From an uncultured Propionibacteriaceae bacterium (GTDB taxonomy: Bacteria; Actinomycetota; Actinomycetes; Propionibacteriales; Propionibacteriaceae), in assembly GCA_945911015.1 (NCBI GenBank), contig CAMDZW010000002.1, positions 62,001-126,000 of the forward strand: a stretch of 64,000 nt of DNA, written 5' to 3'. Position numbers and translations under genes: made by a program. The notes beneath the pieces are model-generated. The model saw only the letters and a program-made list of their open reading frames with translations, did no database searches and had not been told where the DNA came from. Shown here piece after piece: positions 57,128 through 64,000 of the stretch (the stretch's first letter is position 1; each line of letters opens with the position of its first letter).

Positions 57128-57958
57128 TCAGAGTCGGTAGACCCGGGTGGCGGTGTCGGCCAGGATCGTGGCGGCGTCGTCACCGGCCAGCTCGCTGACC
57201 AGTCCGATCACCTGAGCGGTGACCTGACGGTATCCGCCGGCACGGACTGCAATCGGCCAGTCGCTGCCGATCATCAACCGATCCGGACCGAAGACCTCCA
57301 ACGCAGTCGCGACCCACGGCCGCAGTTGTTCGTCGGTCAAGGGGCTCTGGTCGGCGCCGTACAGCCCGGAGAGTTTGGCATTCACCCGCGGGTTGGAGGC
57401 GGCGGCCTCCAGCTGGTGGCGCCACCGGTCCAGGTCGCCGTCGATCGGTAGACCACCGAGGTGGTCGATCACGAAGGTCAGGTCGGGGAAGCGTTCGGAC
57501 AGCGGGACGACATGGTCCAGATGCCGTGGTCGGGAGGTGACCAGGTCGAAGGGGAGACCGGCCCGCTCCACCAGCCCCAGCCCCTCACCGACATCGGGGC
57601 GCAGCACCCAGTCGGTATCGGGCTGGACATGGATCAGGCTGCGGATCCCCGCAAGAGGTCGTCTGGTGCACAGCTCGGCCAGTCGGGCCGCGGCCACCTC
57701 GGGTTGGTGCAGCGGGAGGTGGGCCACCACGCCGAGCACTTCGGCCGATGATTCGGCGGCAGCAAACATCGCATCGGTGTCGGCATCATCGTCGTCGGCC
57801 TGGACCAACACCACCCCGTCGATGCCGAGTGCGGCGCGGTCGCCGGCACAGTCGTCGAGGGTGTAGGCCCGGTTGAGCACTGCCGGCGCTCGGGTGAGCC
57901 AGGTGTAGGGGCCGGCCTCGGGATCCCAGATGTGGAGGTGGGCGTCGATGATCCTCAT
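57128..57958 (-). CDS. Amidohydrolase (amidohydro-rel family, L-fuconolactonase-like)
   Basis: 276 residues. The TIM-barrel hydrolase pattern is clear: MRIIDAHLHIWDPEAGPYTWL at the start, GIRSLIHVQPDTDWVLRPDV, LTFVIDHLGGLP, NPRVNAKLSGLYG and LMIGSDWPIAVRAGG. Relatives hydrolyse sugar lactones or 2-pyrone-4,6-dicarboxylate. No sugar catabolic genes lie nearby, so the substrate is not assigned. Its start is only 36 nt from the divergent tdk gene. Confidence 0.87.
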   Translation of the reverse strand: MRIIDAHLHIWDPEAGPYTWLTRAPAVLNRAYTLDDCAGDRAALGIDGVVLVQADDDDADTDAMFAAAESSAEVLGVVAHLPLHQPEVAAARLAELCTRRPLAGIRSLIHVQPDTDWVLRPDVGEGLGLVERAGLPFDLVTSRPRHLDHVVPLSERFPDLTFVIDHLGGLPIDGDLDRWRHQLEAAASNPRVNAKLSGLYGADQSPLTDEQLRPWVATALEVFGPDRLMIGSDWPIAVRAGGYRQVTAQVIGLVSELAGDDAATILADTATRVYRL

Positions 57959-57966
57959 GGGGTCAG

Positions 57967-57986
57967 CCTGTCACAGGTGTGACAGG
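57967..57986. promoter_or_regulatory. 20-bp perfect palindrome between the amidohydrolase and tdk genes
   Basis: CCTGTCACAGGTGTGACAGG has 9-nt arms around GG. Its right end shares bases with AGGA (57984-57987), the tdk ribosome site, and the whole lies in the 36-nt gap between two divergent starts. It could be an operator for both genes or an RNA hairpin that hides the tdk ribosome site. Confidence 0.6.
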
Positions 57987-57994
57987 ATCGTCCG

Positions 57995-58711
57995 GTGGCA
58001 CAGCTGACCTTCTTCACCGGTCCCATGGACTGCGGAAAATCGACTCTGGCCCTCCAGCTGGACCACACCCACACGCTGGCCGGGCGCAGTGGTCGACTAT
58101 TCACCGCCCACGACCGCTCCGGGGATGCCCGGATCACGACCCGGCTCGGACTGAGCAAGCCGGCGATCGAGGTCACCGAGGAACTGAACTTCTGGGACAC
58201 CGTGATTGCCGAACTGGTCGCCGGCCGACGGGTCGACTATCTGGTCTGCGATGAGGCCCAGTTCTACGGTGTCGACCAGATCAACCAGCTGGCCCGGATC
58301 GTCGACGAGTTGCAGCTCGACGTGTTCGCCGTCGGCATTCTCACCGACTTCCGGACGACGATGTTTCCCGGATCCCAACGGCTGGTCGAGTTGTGTGACC
58401 GGATGGAGGTGTTGCAGGTCCATGCGCTGTGCTGGTGCGGGGCTCGCGCCACCCACAATGCCCGGACCGTTGACGGGGGTATGGTCACTGAGGGCAGTCA
58501 GGTGGTCGTTGGGGACACCGCTGAGGAGGACCCCCAGGGGCGCGTCGTGCTGTCACCCGGCCCGGAGCCGGTGGTCGCCTATGAGGTGCTCTGCCGGCGT
58601 CATCATCGCCGTCGGATGACCCGGGCCGTTGCCCAGGCGACACTGAATCCCGATCCGTTGCCGTTCGAGGACCCGGACGCCATCGATCCGCAGACCGAGG
58701 AGAAGCCATGA
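57995..58711 (+). CDS. tdk: Thymidine kinase
   Basis: 238 residues from GTG 57995. P-loop GPMDCGKSTLALQL at the N-terminus, Walker-B-like YLVCDEAQFYG, lasso-region LQVHALCWCGARATHNAR and zinc ligands CWC and CRRHH. It phosphorylates thymidine to dTMP for salvage. The C-terminal 30 residues beyond the zinc site are extra. The stop overlaps the sulfurtransferase start by 4 nt (ATGA). Confidence 0.95.
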   Translation: MAQLTFFTGPMDCGKSTLALQLDHTHTLAGRSGRLFTAHDRSGDARITTRLGLSKPAIEVTEELNFWDTVIAELVAGRRVDYLVCDEAQFYGVDQINQLARIVDELQLDVFAVGILTDFRTTMFPGSQRLVELCDRMEVLQVHALCWCGARATHNARTVDGGMVTEGSQVVVGDTAEEDPQGRVVLSPGPEPVVAYEVLCRRHHRRRMTRAVAQATLNPDPLPFEDPDAIDPQTEEKP

Positions 58712-59490
58712 CCCTGATCGATCCCATGTCCGTGGGTGAGGCACTGGTGTTGGATGCTCGCTGGAACCTGTCCGGGCCGTCCGGGCATGAGGAGTACCTG
58801 GCCGGACATCTGCCCGGTGCGGTGTGGATTGACCTCGACCGCGACCTGGCGGCGCCGGCAGGCGAGGGTGGTCGACACCCCCTGCCGGAGTCGGAGGTCT
58901 TCGTTGCAGCCATGCGCCGAGCCGGGGTGCGCAATGACCGCCCCGTGGTGGTCTGCGACGGTGGATCGACACTCGGCGCTGCCCGCCTGTGGTGGTTGTT
59001 GCGTGACCACGGACACCCCGACGTGCGGGTGTTGGACGGTGGTTTTGCCGCCTGGCAGGCAGCTGGGCGCCCCGTGGCGACCGGTGAGGTCGAGGTCGAG
59101 CCGGGGGATTTTTCCGGCGAGCCGGGGCAGTTGGGCCAGGTGACGGTGGACGACATCCTCGCCGAAGACCTGGCTCTGGTCGATGTCCGCACCCCGGAGC
59201 GCTTTGCCGGACACCACGAACCGGTCGATCCGGTGGCCGGGCACATTCCCGGTGCCGTGAATGTCCCGGCCGGTGAATCCTTCGACCGGGGCCGATTCCG
59301 GCCGGCCGACGAGTTGGCGGCCCACTTCGAGGCCGTCCCCGATGGGGCCGTGATCTACTGCGGCTCCGGCGTCACCGCTGCCCAGACTGTGCTCGCACTG
59401 GCCCTGGCCGGACGCGATGATGTCGCCCTCTACCCGGGGTCATGGAGCGGCTGGATCACCGATCCGACCCGGCCGGTCGCCACTGACTGA
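58708..59490 (+). CDS. Two-domain sulfurtransferase (thiosulfate/3-mercaptopyruvate, SseA-like)
   Basis: 260 residues, two rhodanese domains. The N-terminal inactive domain has LDARWNLSGPSG and HLPGAVWIDLDRDL; the C-terminal active domain has LVDVRTPERFAG, GHIPGAVNVP and the catalytic cysteine in VIYCGSGVTAAQT. The loop CGSGVTA is typical of 3-mercaptopyruvate sulfurtransferases. It transfers sulfur to cyanide or thiols. It is translationally coupled to tdk. Confidence 0.92.
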   Translation: MTLIDPMSVGEALVLDARWNLSGPSGHEEYLAGHLPGAVWIDLDRDLAAPAGEGGRHPLPESEVFVAAMRRAGVRNDRPVVVCDGGSTLGAARLWWLLRDHGHPDVRVLDGGFAAWQAAGRPVATGEVEVEPGDFSGEPGQLGQVTVDDILAEDLALVDVRTPERFAGHHEPVDPVAGHIPGAVNVPAGESFDRGRFRPADELAAHFEAVPDGAVIYCGSGVTAAQTVLALALAGRDDVALYPGSWSGWITDPTRPVATD

Positions 59491-59522
59491 CGCCGGATCA
59501 CTCGGCCCGGCCCAGGTGCGGG

Positions 59523-61007
59523 TCACTTGCGCCGGGGCGACCCGAACATGATCTCGTCCCAGCTGGGCACTGCAGCTCGGCCCTTGCGCTTGCGCGGAGC
59601 AGGCTCAGCCGCCTCGGGCTCGACCGTGTCGGCTGGCGGAGTGTCCGCCTGGGTCTTCGGCTCGGCCGGTGCGGCTGCGGCCTCGGCCGTCCCGGCTCCG
59701 GCCTTCTTCGACTCCGACTCCGACTTCACCGTGTCCACCTCAGAGGTCGACCCCGAGGCAGATTTCGGTGTCGGCGCCGGTTTCGGCTCGGTTGTAGGTT
59801 TCGGCTCGGCTGCTGGCTTCGTGGCGGACTGATCGGCCAGCTCGGAGACGGGGCGGCGGCGCCGTCGACGGGAGCGGGACTTCCCGGAACGGGACCCGGA
59901 CTCGGTCCGCGACGGCGGGTCGGCCTTGGGGGCCGGCCGGGTGGGCGCGGCCACGGACGGATCGTCGTCGAACAGGCTCGGTTCCAGATCGGGACCGGTG
60001 TCCAGCGGCGGCCAGTTGCCGGTGTCGACGTCGGGGACCGCAGCCGCATCGCTGACCAACTGGTCGTCGTCCTGGTCGTCCTCCTCGGCAGCGGGACTGT
60101 CGAGCATGGCGAAGAGTCGATCTAGTTCGGAGGCGGAGGCGTCCTCGCTGATGCCGGCGATCGCCACCGGCTCAGGTTCGGGATCGGGTTCGGGTTCCGG
60201 TTCGGGGACGATGTGAAGTGCACCCTCGCCCTGCGACTTTTTGCCCTGAGACTTCTTGTTCTGCGTCTTCTTGCCCGGTGAATTCTTGGGTGCCGGGCGT
60301 TTCTCAGAGGCGTCCTCTGCGGCCCCGAGGTCCGGCGTGGCGGTGTCGGCCCCGTCCCCGGTGTCTGTCGTGTCGTCCCCGGTGTCAGCTCGGTCCCCGG
60401 GGTCAGCATCGGTTCCGTCGGGCCCCACTTCGTCGGACCCGGATCCGTGGTCACTCTCGTGGTCGGGATCGGTCGGGGTGTGCGGCGAGGCCGGGCGCTG
60501 CACCGCACGGGCGAGAGCGAATTCGTCGGCCAGATCGACCGTCGGCTCCTCGTCGAGTGAACCTTCGCCGGCCGGTGGCCATGCCTTGTCGCCGACCAGC
60601 CCACGGGCCTCGTCGTTGTTGGCGACGCTGAACCGGGCCGTCGGCTGGAAGAGGAACTCGGCGACCGAGTCCTCCTCGGCGTCGGGCACCCGGTAGCGGG
60701 CGGTGACGAGCCAACGGCCGTCGTTGCGCCGGTAGGAGTCCCAGTCGACATCCTCCTCGGAAAGGCTGATCTGCTCGAGACGCTCGCTGAGCGCGGTGCG
60801 GAGCGTGCGGTGAGGAGTGGGTTCCTTGGTGGTGCGGACGGCTGCCGCGATGGCCGCGGACGCCATGTGGGCACGCTCAGCCAGCACAGGGGCTGCGAAG
60901 CGCTCCACCATCTCCGGAGACATCCCAGCCTGCCCGGCCAGTTCCTCGACCGGTACACCCGCACGGACCCGGGCCTGAATGTCCCGTGGCCTGAGTTCAC
61001 CCTCCAT
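59523..61007 (-). CDS. sepH: Septation protein SepH (DUF3071), short N-terminus
   Basis: 494 residues from ATG 61007, with AGGAG about 10 nt upstream. The HTH part LRPRDIQARVRAGVPVEELAGQAGMSPEMVERFAAPVLAERA and the following WDSYRRNDGRWLVTARYRVPD match SepH, which binds FtsZ in actinobacteria. A long acidic, disordered region (about 165-470) follows, and the conserved tail GRAAVPSWDEIMFG closes the protein. Known SepH proteins have about 60 more N-terminal residues before LRPRDIQ. Here TGA lies two codons upstream of the ATG in frame, so they are truly absent. Confidence 0.88.
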   Translation of the reverse strand: MEGELRPRDIQARVRAGVPVEELAGQAGMSPEMVERFAAPVLAERAHMASAAIAAAVRTTKEPTPHRTLRTALSERLEQISLSEEDVDWDSYRRNDGRWLVTARYRVPDAEEDSVAEFLFQPTARFSVANNDEARGLVGDKAWPPAGEGSLDEEPTVDLADEFALARAVQRPASPHTPTDPDHESDHGSGSDEVGPDGTDADPGDRADTGDDTTDTGDGADTATPDLGAAEDASEKRPAPKNSPGKKTQNKKSQGKKSQGEGALHIVPEPEPEPDPEPEPVAIAGISEDASASELDRLFAMLDSPAAEEDDQDDDQLVSDAAAVPDVDTGNWPPLDTGPDLEPSLFDDDPSVAAPTRPAPKADPPSRTESGSRSGKSRSRRRRRRPVSELADQSATKPAAEPKPTTEPKPAPTPKSASGSTSEVDTVKSESESKKAGAGTAEAAAAPAEPKTQADTPPADTVEPEAAEPAPRKRKGRAAVPSWDEIMFGSPRRK

Positions 61008-61047
61008 CGCTCACGATCTCCTGGGTCGACAGTGCATTGCTCGTCCC

Positions 61048-61053
61048 AAACTA
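61048..61053 (-). promoter_or_regulatory. Candidate -10 box for sepH
   Basis: TAGTTT on the minus strand lies 40 nt before the sepH ATG and would give a leader of about 30 nt with AGGAG. No -35 of quality is seen. Confidence 0.3.
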
Positions 61054-61162
61054 CTGTGCGACCTCATCGCGACGGGGGAAGCCTCGCCGGTCGGGCCGAA
61101 GTCACTGGGCCAGAAGTCGACCCGGATGTGGCCGGTCTACCGTGTAGGGGGAGGATGGAGAC

Positions 61163-62284
61163 GTGCACGAACAGCCTCATCCTTGCGTCACCGAACGGTA
61201 TGACGCGGTCCTGTTGGTCTCCTTCGGCGGGCCGGAAGCTCCCGATGAGGTGATGCCCTTCCTGCGCCGGGTCACGGCAGGTCGTGGCATCCCCGATGAG
61301 CGTCTCGCGGTGGTGGCTGAGCACTACCACGCCCACGGTGGCCGCAGCCCGATCAACGACCAGTGTCGGGCTCTGGTTGCCGCGCTCACCCAGGAGCTGG
61401 CCGGAAGGGGGTTTTCGCTGCCGGTGCTGTGGGGCAACCGGAACTCCGAGCCCTTCCTGGCCGATGTGCTCGCCGATGCCCGCAGCCGTGGCCTGCACCG
61501 TCTGGTGGCCGTCACGACCAGTGCCTACCCGTCCTACTCCTCGTGTCGGCAGTATCGCGAGGATCTGGGAGGGAGCGTGCCCGAGGGGATCGAGGTCGAT
61601 CGGATCGCCCACTATGCGCTGACTCCCGGATTCATCGAGGTGATGTCGGTGGCGGTCGCCGAGGCGCTGGCCGAGCTCGAACAGGATCCACATGCTGGCG
61701 CCGGCGGTGCGGCCCGGGTGCTCTTCGTCACCCATTCGATCCCGACGGCGATGGCCGAGACCGCCGGGCCGGCCTCGCGTCCGGCCGAAGGGTCCTATGT
61801 CGCCTGGCACCGTGAAGTGGCCGCACAGGTGATGGGCCGTCTGGCCGCGGCGCAGGGCGTGACCACTGCGCAGGGGGAGGACCACCCGTACGAGGTGGTG
61901 TACTGCTCCCGGTCGGGACCGGCGAGCCAGCCGTGGCTGGAGCCGGATGTCAACGACCGGATCGCCGAGCTCGCCGAGGCGGGCGACCGCCGCCCGATCG
62001 TGTTGGCACCGATCGGTTTCGTCAGCGACCACATGGAGGTCATCAACGACCTCGACGTCGAAGCGGTCCAGACGGCGCGAGAACACGGCGTGCCGGTGGT
62101 CCGGGCAGCCACTGCCGGGACGGCGCCGGGCTTCGTCTCCCAGCTGGTGGACCAGGTCGTCCGGCGGGCCGAACAGGCCGAGTCGGTCACCGCCGAACGT
62201 GCCGTCACCGGTCCTGGCTGGTCGCTGTGCGATCCGGACTGCTGTGTCAACCTGCGGCGTCGTGACACCCCGGTTGTGGTCTGA
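61163..62284 (+). CDS. hemH: Ferrochelatase (coproporphyrin III type)
   Basis: 373 residues from GTG 61163, with GGAGGA 7 nt upstream. Family motifs: DAVLLVSFGGPEAPDEVMPFLRRV, HYHAHGGRSPIN, WGNRNSEPFL, the catalytic His in RVLFVTHSIP, and PIGFVSDHMEVINDLD. Cys in SSCRQY and three in LCDPDCC near the C-terminus fit the four ligands of the [2Fe-2S] cluster known in actinobacterial ferrochelatases. In actinobacteria the enzyme inserts iron into coproporphyrin III (gene also named cpfC). Confidence 0.95.
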   Translation: MHEQPHPCVTERYDAVLLVSFGGPEAPDEVMPFLRRVTAGRGIPDERLAVVAEHYHAHGGRSPINDQCRALVAALTQELAGRGFSLPVLWGNRNSEPFLADVLADARSRGLHRLVAVTTSAYPSYSSCRQYREDLGGSVPEGIEVDRIAHYALTPGFIEVMSVAVAEALAELEQDPHAGAGGAARVLFVTHSIPTAMAETAGPASRPAEGSYVAWHREVAAQVMGRLAAAQGVTTAQGEDHPYEVVYCSRSGPASQPWLEPDVNDRIAELAEAGDRRPIVLAPIGFVSDHMEVINDLDVEAVQTAREHGVPVVRAATAGTAPGFVSQLVDQVVRRAEQAESVTAERAVTGPGWSLCDPDCCVNLRRRDTPVVV

Positions 62285-62299
62285 GAGGAGACTGTCGTC

Positions 62300-63493
62300 A
62301 TGCCGATTGCCCCCCTGGTCGAGCCGCTCGAGCACCTGCCGGCCGAGCAGAGCCTGCGCTACGCCCGACACCTGTCGCTGGCCGAGTTCGGCGACGAGGC
62401 ACAACGCCGGCTGGCCAATGCCCGGGTGCTGGTGATCGGGGCCGGCGGCCTCGGCGCACCGACCCTGCTCTACCTCGCAGCGGCCGGCGTCGGGACCCTC
62501 GGCATCATCGACGACGACCTGGTCGATGAGTCCAACCTGCAACGCCAGGTGATCCACGGCATGTCCGACCTCGACCGGCCGAAGGTCGAGTCGGCGCGCG
62601 ACACGATCCGCGACATCAACCCGTACGTGAGCGTCGAGCTCCACCAGCACCGGCTGGACAACTCGAATGCGGTCGAGCTGTTCGGCCAGTACGACCTCAT
62701 CCTCGACGGGACCGACAACTTCGCCACCCGGTATCTGGTCGCCGATGCCTGCGAGATCGCCGACAAGCCGTACGTGTGGGGATCGATCCTGCGCTTCAAC
62801 GGGCAGGTGAGTGTGTTCTGGGCCAGCCACGGACCGACCTATCGCGATCTGTTCCCCGAACCTCCCGCACCCGGCAGCGTGCCCAGTTGCGCCGAGGGCG
62901 GCGTGTTGGGAGTGCTGCCCGGCTCGATCGGCACCATGATGGCGACCGAGGCGATCAAGCTCATCACCGGGATGGGCGAACCGCTGCTGGGGCGGCTGCT
63001 GGTCCATGATGCACTGGCCATGACCTACGACGTGCTCGATCTGGCGCCGGACCCCCACCGAGTGCCGGTGACGGCGTTGACCGACTACCACGTGCTGTGT
63101 GGCGTGGCGACCACCCCCACCGATGCCCAGGAGGAACCCATGGAGTCCGAGATCACCCCGGCACAGCTCAAGACCTGGCTGGACGAGCGAGCCGAGGGCA
63201 AGCGACATTTCGTGCTGGTCGATGTGCGCGAGCCGTTCGAACGAGACATCAACCAGATCGAGGGAGCGGTGTCGATCCCGATGGACCGGTTCGCCAGTGG
63301 CGAGGCCATGGGCGAACTCGATGAACTGACCGACCATGGCCAGGTGCCGATCGTGCTGCACTGCAAGGTCGGAGGCCGGTCGGGGCGTTGCCTGGACTTC
63401 CTGCACGCTCAGGGGCGCACCGATGCGGTGCACCTGGGCGGCGGCATCGACGCCTGGGTGGACGAGATCGAGCCGCACCAGTCCCGCTACTGA
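62300..63493 (+). CDS. moeZ: MoeZ: ThiF/MoeB adenylyltransferase fused to rhodanese domain
   Basis: 397 residues. The adenylylation domain has RYARHLSLAEFGDEAQRRLANARVLVIGAGGLGAP, DLVDESNLQRQVIHG, DGTDNFATRYLVADAC and PSCAEGGVLGVLPG. The rhodanese domain begins near 290 and has the active-site cysteine in VLHCKVGGRSGRC. MoeZ activates and thiocarboxylates sulfur-carrier proteins for molybdopterin, thiamine and cysteine synthesis. The start ATG at 62300 follows AGAGGAGA. A helicase gene of the AdnAB/UvrD type lies beyond, as near mycobacterial moeB1. Confidence 0.94.
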   Translation: MPIAPLVEPLEHLPAEQSLRYARHLSLAEFGDEAQRRLANARVLVIGAGGLGAPTLLYLAAAGVGTLGIIDDDLVDESNLQRQVIHGMSDLDRPKVESARDTIRDINPYVSVELHQHRLDNSNAVELFGQYDLILDGTDNFATRYLVADACEIADKPYVWGSILRFNGQVSVFWASHGPTYRDLFPEPPAPGSVPSCAEGGVLGVLPGSIGTMMATEAIKLITGMGEPLLGRLLVHDALAMTYDVLDLAPDPHRVPVTALTDYHVLCGVATTPTDAQEEPMESEITPAQLKTWLDERAEGKRHFVLVDVREPFERDINQIEGAVSIPMDRFASGEAMGELDELTDHGQVPIVLHCKVGGRSGRCLDFLHAQGRTDAVHLGGGIDAWVDEIEPHQSRY

Positions 63494-63539
63494 GGCGGGC
63501 CCGGCACGGCTCGAATCGTTGGTTCGGGTCCTGCGAAGA

Positions 63540-63743
63540 TCACAGAGGCTGGACGTTGGCGGCCTGGAGACCCTTGTCGCCCTGGGTCGTGTCGAACTCG
63601 ACCCGCTGGCCCTCTTCGAGGCTGCGGAATCCGGTGGAGTTGATCGCGCTGAAGTGCACGAACACATCCTGTCCACCGTCGTCGACGGCGATGAAGCCGT
63701 ACCCCTTCTCTGCGTTGAACCACTTGACGGTGCCTTGCGCCAT
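63540..63743 (-). CDS. Cold-shock protein (CspA family)
   Basis: 67 residues from ATG 63743, with AGGAG 5 nt upstream. The single cold-shock domain has both RNA-binding motifs: [15 protein letters not shown] and DVFVHFSAI, then [20 protein letters not shown]. These small OB-fold proteins melt RNA structure. The leader carries a GGACCG-TT-CGGTCC inverted repeat at 63766-63779. Confidence 0.95.
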   Translation of the reverse strand: MAQGTVKWFNAEKGYGFIAVDDGGQDVFVHFSAINSTGFRSLEEGQRVEFDTTQGDKGLQAANVQPL

Positions 63744-63848
63744 GCTCACTCCTACTGAATCCGACGGACCGTTCGGTCCGACTGGTCAAAGACTGTCACA
63801 GGACCAGGGTCATGCCAATGGTCAGTGCCGGGTGATGGAATGGTCCCC

Positions 63849-64000
63849 ATGAGCCCACACCTGGTCCCGGAGATGCGTCGTCCCGGTCAACCGCAGCAAC
63901 GACACCGCCTCGTTGCACCCCCGGTCGATCGGGTCACCGCTCCTCGTCTCACCGCTGACCAGCAGCGGGTGGTCGAGCACACCGGCGGACCACTGCTGGT
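63849..64000 (+). CDS. UvrD/AdnAB-type ATP-dependent DNA helicase, N-terminus (partial)
   Basis: The frame from ATG 63849 is open to the window end (50 codons). It ends in LTADQQRVVEHTGGPLLV, the stretch that precedes the GxGKT motif in UvrD-like helicases. AdnA/AdnB helicase-nucleases of actinobacteria begin this way and are encoded close to moeZ in mycobacteria, so one of those is likely. The ribosome site is weak. Identity cannot be fixed from 50 residues. Confidence 0.65.
   Translation, partial: MSPHLVPEMRRPGQPQQRHRLVAPPVDRVTAPRLTADQQRVVEHTGGPLL

Overview
The window is a gene-dense, high-GC chromosomal segment of an actinobacterium. It carries MtrA-MtrB-LpqB, SepH, a long-form Hpf, SigA with a Lys/Ala-rich N-terminus, MoeZ with a C-terminal rhodanese domain next to an AdnAB/UvrD-type helicase, a DUF222-HNH (13E12-type) gene, DUF5998 and a tmRNA tag ending in TDFALAA. 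A member of the Propionibacteriales is my best guess, but nothing seen here fixes the genus. Almost every stop codon is TGA; I found four TAG and no TAA.

Layout. 1-6.5 kb: the end of ftsX, an M23 cell-wall hydrolase, smpB, an FKBP isomerase, a MacB/FtsX-like ABC exporter, a DUF1707-DUF4870 membrane protein and the tmRNA gene ssrA. 6.5-11.6 kb: metabolic genes (alpha/alpha-toroid protein, O-methyltransferase, FolP2-like protein, malic enzyme) and YqgE/AlgH. 11.6-14.6 kb: three co-directional genes that look like a type VII secretion accessory or substrate set (YbaB-like protein, Gly-rich protein with a terminal YxxxE signal, WXG-like protein), with no secretion ATPase nearby. 14.6-19.9 kb, minus strand: a membrane protein-DUF4129-DUF4350-MoxR-DUF58 operon. 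Divergent from it, 20.0-24.3 kb holds mtrA-mtrB-lpqB, followed by comF, a FAH-family gene, hpf and a YcaQ-like DNA glycosylase.

28-44 kb: a broken membrane-protein gene, a ceramidase-like gene, secA, a CE15-like esterase, a DUF222-HNH gene bracketed by identical palindromes, a LarA-type racemase, an ECF sigma factor with a Cys-rich membrane partner, oligopeptidase B, a DEAD-box helicase, a frameshifted thioesterase and a universal stress protein. 44-64 kb: sigA, a stand-alone LigD polymerase domain, two small membrane proteins, a Zn-ribbon protein, parE-parC, a GNAT/acyl-CoA-synthetase fusion (Pat), DUF5998 plus an AP-superfamily phosphodiesterase, an amidohydrolase, thymidine kinase, sulfurtransferase, sepH, ferrochelatase, moeZ, a cold-shock protein and the start of a UvrD-type helicase.

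The main non-gene observations are: (i) a 14-bp palindrome on both sides of the DUF222-HNH gene that extends inward as an inverted repeat, suggesting a mobile element; (ii) short tandem repeats that copy the stop-codon region of smpB, the YcaQ-like gene and the larA-like gene; (iii) TAG stop codons that double as TANNNT -10 boxes 6-8 nt before the next start, implying leaderless transcripts, one of them for a 21-codon ORF upstream of pat; (iv) a 24-bp perfect palindrome in the secA leader; (v) apparent enrichment of CGTACGG; (vi) two genes broken by frameshifts. All function calls rest on reading motifs; no search was run.
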